Shown here piece by piece: positions 7,034 through 8,892 of a stretch of 8,892 nucleotides of DNA (its first letter is position 1; each line of letters starts with the position of its first letter). A program made the position numbers and the translations under genes. The notes beneath the pieces were generated by a model that saw only the letters and a list, made by a program, of their open reading frames with translations, had not been told where the DNA came from and did not search any database. Location of the stretch: the NCBI GenBank assembly GCA_030673355.1, contig DAOVJF010000084.1:1-8892 (forward strand), read 5' to 3'. Source of the stretch: Planctomycetota bacterium (GTDB lineage: Bacteria; JAJVIF01; JAPKYR01).

Positions 7034-7824
7034 TGGATTATTCGCTCCTCATGAGAATAAATATTAAATCTGCTTCCCCTGGCAAAACCTATCAATGTAA
7101 TTCCAAAATCTTTGGCAAGCTGGATCGCCCCACGTGTGGGAGCGGAATGGGATATTACTATTGGTGCACCACCCCGGATGGATTTCGTGACAATATCACT
7201 CGACAGCCTTCCGCTTGATAAAATCAACCGTAGATGGGAATTGGATTTATTGTTAAGGAGTTTCCAGCCGATGATTTTATCGACACAATTATGCCTGCCG
7301 ATGTCTTCTGAAACATGAATCAGCTCTTCGCCATCGCTGAATGCTGCGATGTGTACGGCCCCGGTCTCCATAAAAAGCTTCGATGCTTTCATCAATTTTC
7401 GCATCAATTTCAGAATTACCTCCACTTTAAGGGTTTCCTTCGAATGCAATATCTTGAAAAGATTTGACTGCATTGGATTAATAAACGAAACCTCGGCGCC
7501 GCATCCCGATGTGATCGACCTGACAGTCGGGACTTTTCCCTGTGTTATTTCCTCGGACGTTATAACCTTCACTGCATGCAGGCCGTCGTTCACTTCGATC
7601 TCCTTCACAGCACTGACATCATTTATCACGCACTCGGTGTATAAGAATCCAAGTGCCAGCTCCCTGACTTCATGTTTCAGGGATTGAATGACCACCACTT
7701 CAAGGTCATTCACAAAAACACGGAGCGAAGTTTCACGAACGACCGGGTCCTCAATTTTCCGGAGCCCGTGTTCAGGGCTGTAACGGACTATATCGAGCTC
7801 ATCATATAAATCGTCAGACGACAT
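7030..7824 (-). CDS. fdhD: formate dehydrogenase accessory sulfurtransferase FdhD
   Basis: FdhD receives sulfur from a cysteine desulfurase and passes it to the bis-MGD molybdenum or tungsten cofactor before insertion into formate dehydrogenase. The 264-residue length is normal. Diagnostic motifs are ITSGCGAE (104-111) holding the proposed persulfide cysteine Cys108, TGAVHIAAF (154-162), EDIGRHNCVDKIIG (173-186), SSGRLSSDIV (203-212) and SAPTRGAIQLA (227-237), all in the family order. The common CxxC of FdhD is reduced to a single Cys here: position 111 is Glu. Other cysteines are Cys65 and Cys180. The start is well marked by GGGAGG six bases upstream of the ATG; it lies inside the end of mobA with an 11-base overlap. 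The next gene starts in an ATGA overlap with its stop. No formate dehydrogenase gene is present in the window, so the client enzyme is elsewhere or beyond the edge. Confidence 0.95.
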   Translation of the reverse strand: MSSDDLYDELDIVRYSPEHGLRKIEDPVVRETSLRVFVNDLEVVVIQSLKHEVRELALGFLYTECVINDVSAVKEIEVNDGLHAVKVITSEEITQGKVPTVRSITSGCGAEVSFINPMQSNLFKILHSKETLKVEVILKLMRKLMKASKLFMETGAVHIAAFSDGEELIHVSEDIGRHNCVDKIIGWKLLNNKSNSHLRLILSSGRLSSDIVTKSIRGGAPIVISHSAPTRGAIQLAKDFGITLIGFARGSRFNIYSHEERIIQ

Positions 7825-8389
7825 TATCCGCCTCCCAGACCTTTAAATCTTCCGGGGTGTTTACGTTCATAAACGGTGTCTCATCTTCAAAATAAACAGT
7901 TTTGTGATCGACGTCCTTGAAAAACCTGAGTGCCGCGTTTTTTCCATCCGACAAAGTCTCAGTCAATTTTTCAAGGAGATCGCATCGTATAACCGAACAT
8001 AGCGGGTGCTCCTGCGATGGTGTTTTTACAAACACAACCGGTGCCGGATTTTCATTCGCCGCATCCATAAGGATCCTGATTTGTACCGACGTCAACCCGG
8101 GTAAATCGCACGGCAGCACAATTAGTTTTTCGGTTTCTGTCTCAAGGAGGGCGCTGTGAATTCCCGCAAGTGGACCACCATCCTTGAAGCGATCGGTAAT
8201 AATCGGAAGCCCGAGGAATTCATACTGCTCACTATCATCGGTGGACAAATAAATATCATCGATCCCAGCCGCGCGGAGTTCCTGGGCCAGTTTCCCTATC
8301 AATGTCCGGTCACCGACCTTTTCAAGGCCCTTGGGACGTCCGTAGCGCAGGCTTTTGCCGCCTGTCAGTATGACTGCTGTTTCTGTCAT
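7814..8389 (-). CDS. mobA: molybdenum cofactor guanylyltransferase MobA
   Basis: MobA transfers GMP from GTP to molybdopterin to make the guanine dinucleotide form (MGD) used by formate dehydrogenases and other DMSO-reductase-family enzymes. The 191-residue protein has the expected size and motifs of this nucleotidyltransferase: LTGGKSLRYGRPKG (8-21), the GTP-binding loop with its lysine at 20; TDRFKDGGPLAGI (66-78); PCDLPGL (93-99), whose Asp95 should hold magnesium; HPLCSVIR (128-135); and FMNVNTPEDL (173-182). The start is the ATG at 8389, whose A, T and G overlap the mogA-like stop as ATGA. No good Shine-Dalgarno is seen upstream, so translation probably depends on coupling. A MobA rather than a cytidylyl- or adenylyl-transferring relative is favoured by these motifs and by fdhD next door. 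Confidence 0.94.
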   Translation of the reverse strand: MTETAVILTGGKSLRYGRPKGLEKVGDRTLIGKLAQELRAAGIDDIYLSTDDSEQYEFLGLPIITDRFKDGGPLAGIHSALLETETEKLIVLPCDLPGLTSVQIRILMDAANENPAPVVFVKTPSQEHPLCSVIRCDLLEKLTETLSDGKNAALRFFKDVDHKTVYFEDETPFMNVNTPEDLKVWEADNVV

Positions 8390-8892
8390 GAGTGATCGTG
8401 AGTATGGACTTGATCTTTTTCGCCGATCTTACTGCCGCACTCGTGGGCTTCTCCTCTGATTGTTTCTAATGCATGGGGAATCAACGGCATCAGGACCTCG
8501 AGCGAATGCATCGCGCCGCGTTCGCTTCCGGGCAGATTAATTATCAGGCTCCTGCCCCTGACCCCGGCGATTCCACGCGACAGGTACGCGCGCAGGGTTT
8601 GTTTGCCGCCCTCGTACCGCATCAATTCGCCAAATCCTGGAATATCCATGTCGATTACATCGCGTGTCGCGTCCGGAGTGATGTCTCTCGGCGACAGGCC
8701 TGTCCCTCCGGTCGTGATGATCAGATCAACGCGATCATCGTCGGATAATTGGCAGAGAGTTTTTATCAGAACGTCTTTTTCGTCAGGAATTACAACCGGT
8801 GGATCGATATCCGCACCCAGAAATTGTAGTTTCTCAACAAGCATTGGACCGACCGTATCGATTCGTTCCCCGGTCGAGCGGGAATCGGACAT
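8386..8892 (-). CDS. MogA/MoaB-type molybdopterin adenylyltransferase, 5' end cut by window edge
   Basis: This belongs to the MogA/MoaB/Cnx1G family, which adenylates molybdopterin to prepare it for metal insertion by MoeA. The 168 visible residues contain the family signature TTGGTGLSPRDITPDAT (60-76), whose second Asp (74) corresponds to the catalytic Asp in MogA, followed by IPGFGELMR (84-92) and the C-terminal LPGS motif with PHALETIRGE (139-148). The first visible Met lies inside the conserved opening strand (the family reads roughly ..VxxVSDs..G..), so about 8-15 residues are missing and the true start is beyond 8892; the ATG at the edge is probably internal. MogA and MoaB cannot be separated reliably on motifs alone. 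The C-terminus carries an unusual tail, ECGSKIGEKD followed by a His-rich HTHDHS, that could bind metal. It overlaps mobA by four bases and is the first gene of the operon in view. Confidence 0.88.
   Translation of the reverse strand: MSDSRSTGERIDTVGPMLVEKLQFLGADIDPPVVIPDEKDVLIKTLCQLSDDDRVDLIITTGGTGLSPRDITPDATRDVIDMDIPGFGELMRYEGGKQTLRAYLSRGIAGVRGRSLIINLPGSERGAMHSLEVLMPLIPHALETIRGEAHECGSKIGEKDQVHTHDHS

Overview
The window is a stretch of bacterial chromosome with roughly balanced base composition. All eight recognisable genes lie on the minus strand, so transcription runs from the right edge to the left. Long ORFs, overlapping ATGA start/stop junctions, molybdenum-cofactor and formate-dehydrogenase maturation genes, an ADP-forming acyl-CoA synthetase and an acetyl-CoA hydrolase/transferase-GNAT fusion suggest an anaerobic or facultative bacterium. 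A deltaproteobacterial (Desulfobacterota) or Zixibacteria/KSB1-like lineage would fit, but this is inference from gene content; no taxonomic marker is present.

Right block (5928-8892): five tightly overlapping genes form one apparent operon whose 5' end lies outside the window. In transcription order they are a MogA/MoaB-type molybdopterin protein (cut by the window edge), MobA (molybdopterin guanylyltransferase), FdhD (formate dehydrogenase sulfur-transfer factor), an unrecognised 103-residue protein ending in CQLGCFK, and a fusion of a MobB-like P-loop NTPase with a ModE-type winged-helix DNA-binding domain. Together they look like a module that finishes the Mo/W-bis-MGD cofactor, sulfurates it and delivers it to formate dehydrogenase, and that senses or regulates this process. 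No formate dehydrogenase structural gene is visible.

Middle (4348-5856): a stand-alone gene for a two-part protein, an atypical NAD(P)-binding SDR followed by a DUF2867 domain.

Left block (161-4139): a two-gene operon for a fused alpha-beta NDP-forming acyl-CoA synthetase (acetate-CoA ligase, ADP-forming, type) and an acetyl-CoA hydrolase/CoA-transferase with a C-terminal GNAT domain, translationally coupled by an 8-base overlap. The 208-base gap upstream carries a perfect TTGACA -35 box and a small dyad over the likely -10. The pair suggests interconversion of acyl-CoA, free acid and ATP, with possible protein acylation through the GNAT domain.

The leftmost 160 bases hold no clear gene. 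They contain a GC-rich stretch with a perfect 8-base inverted repeat and a CTTTTTCAACAGCCCC string that resembles insertion-sequence ends, so this may be the edge of a mobile element. The most interesting points are the MobB-ModE fusion, the CQLGCFK protein, and the single-cysteine FdhD encoded next to it.
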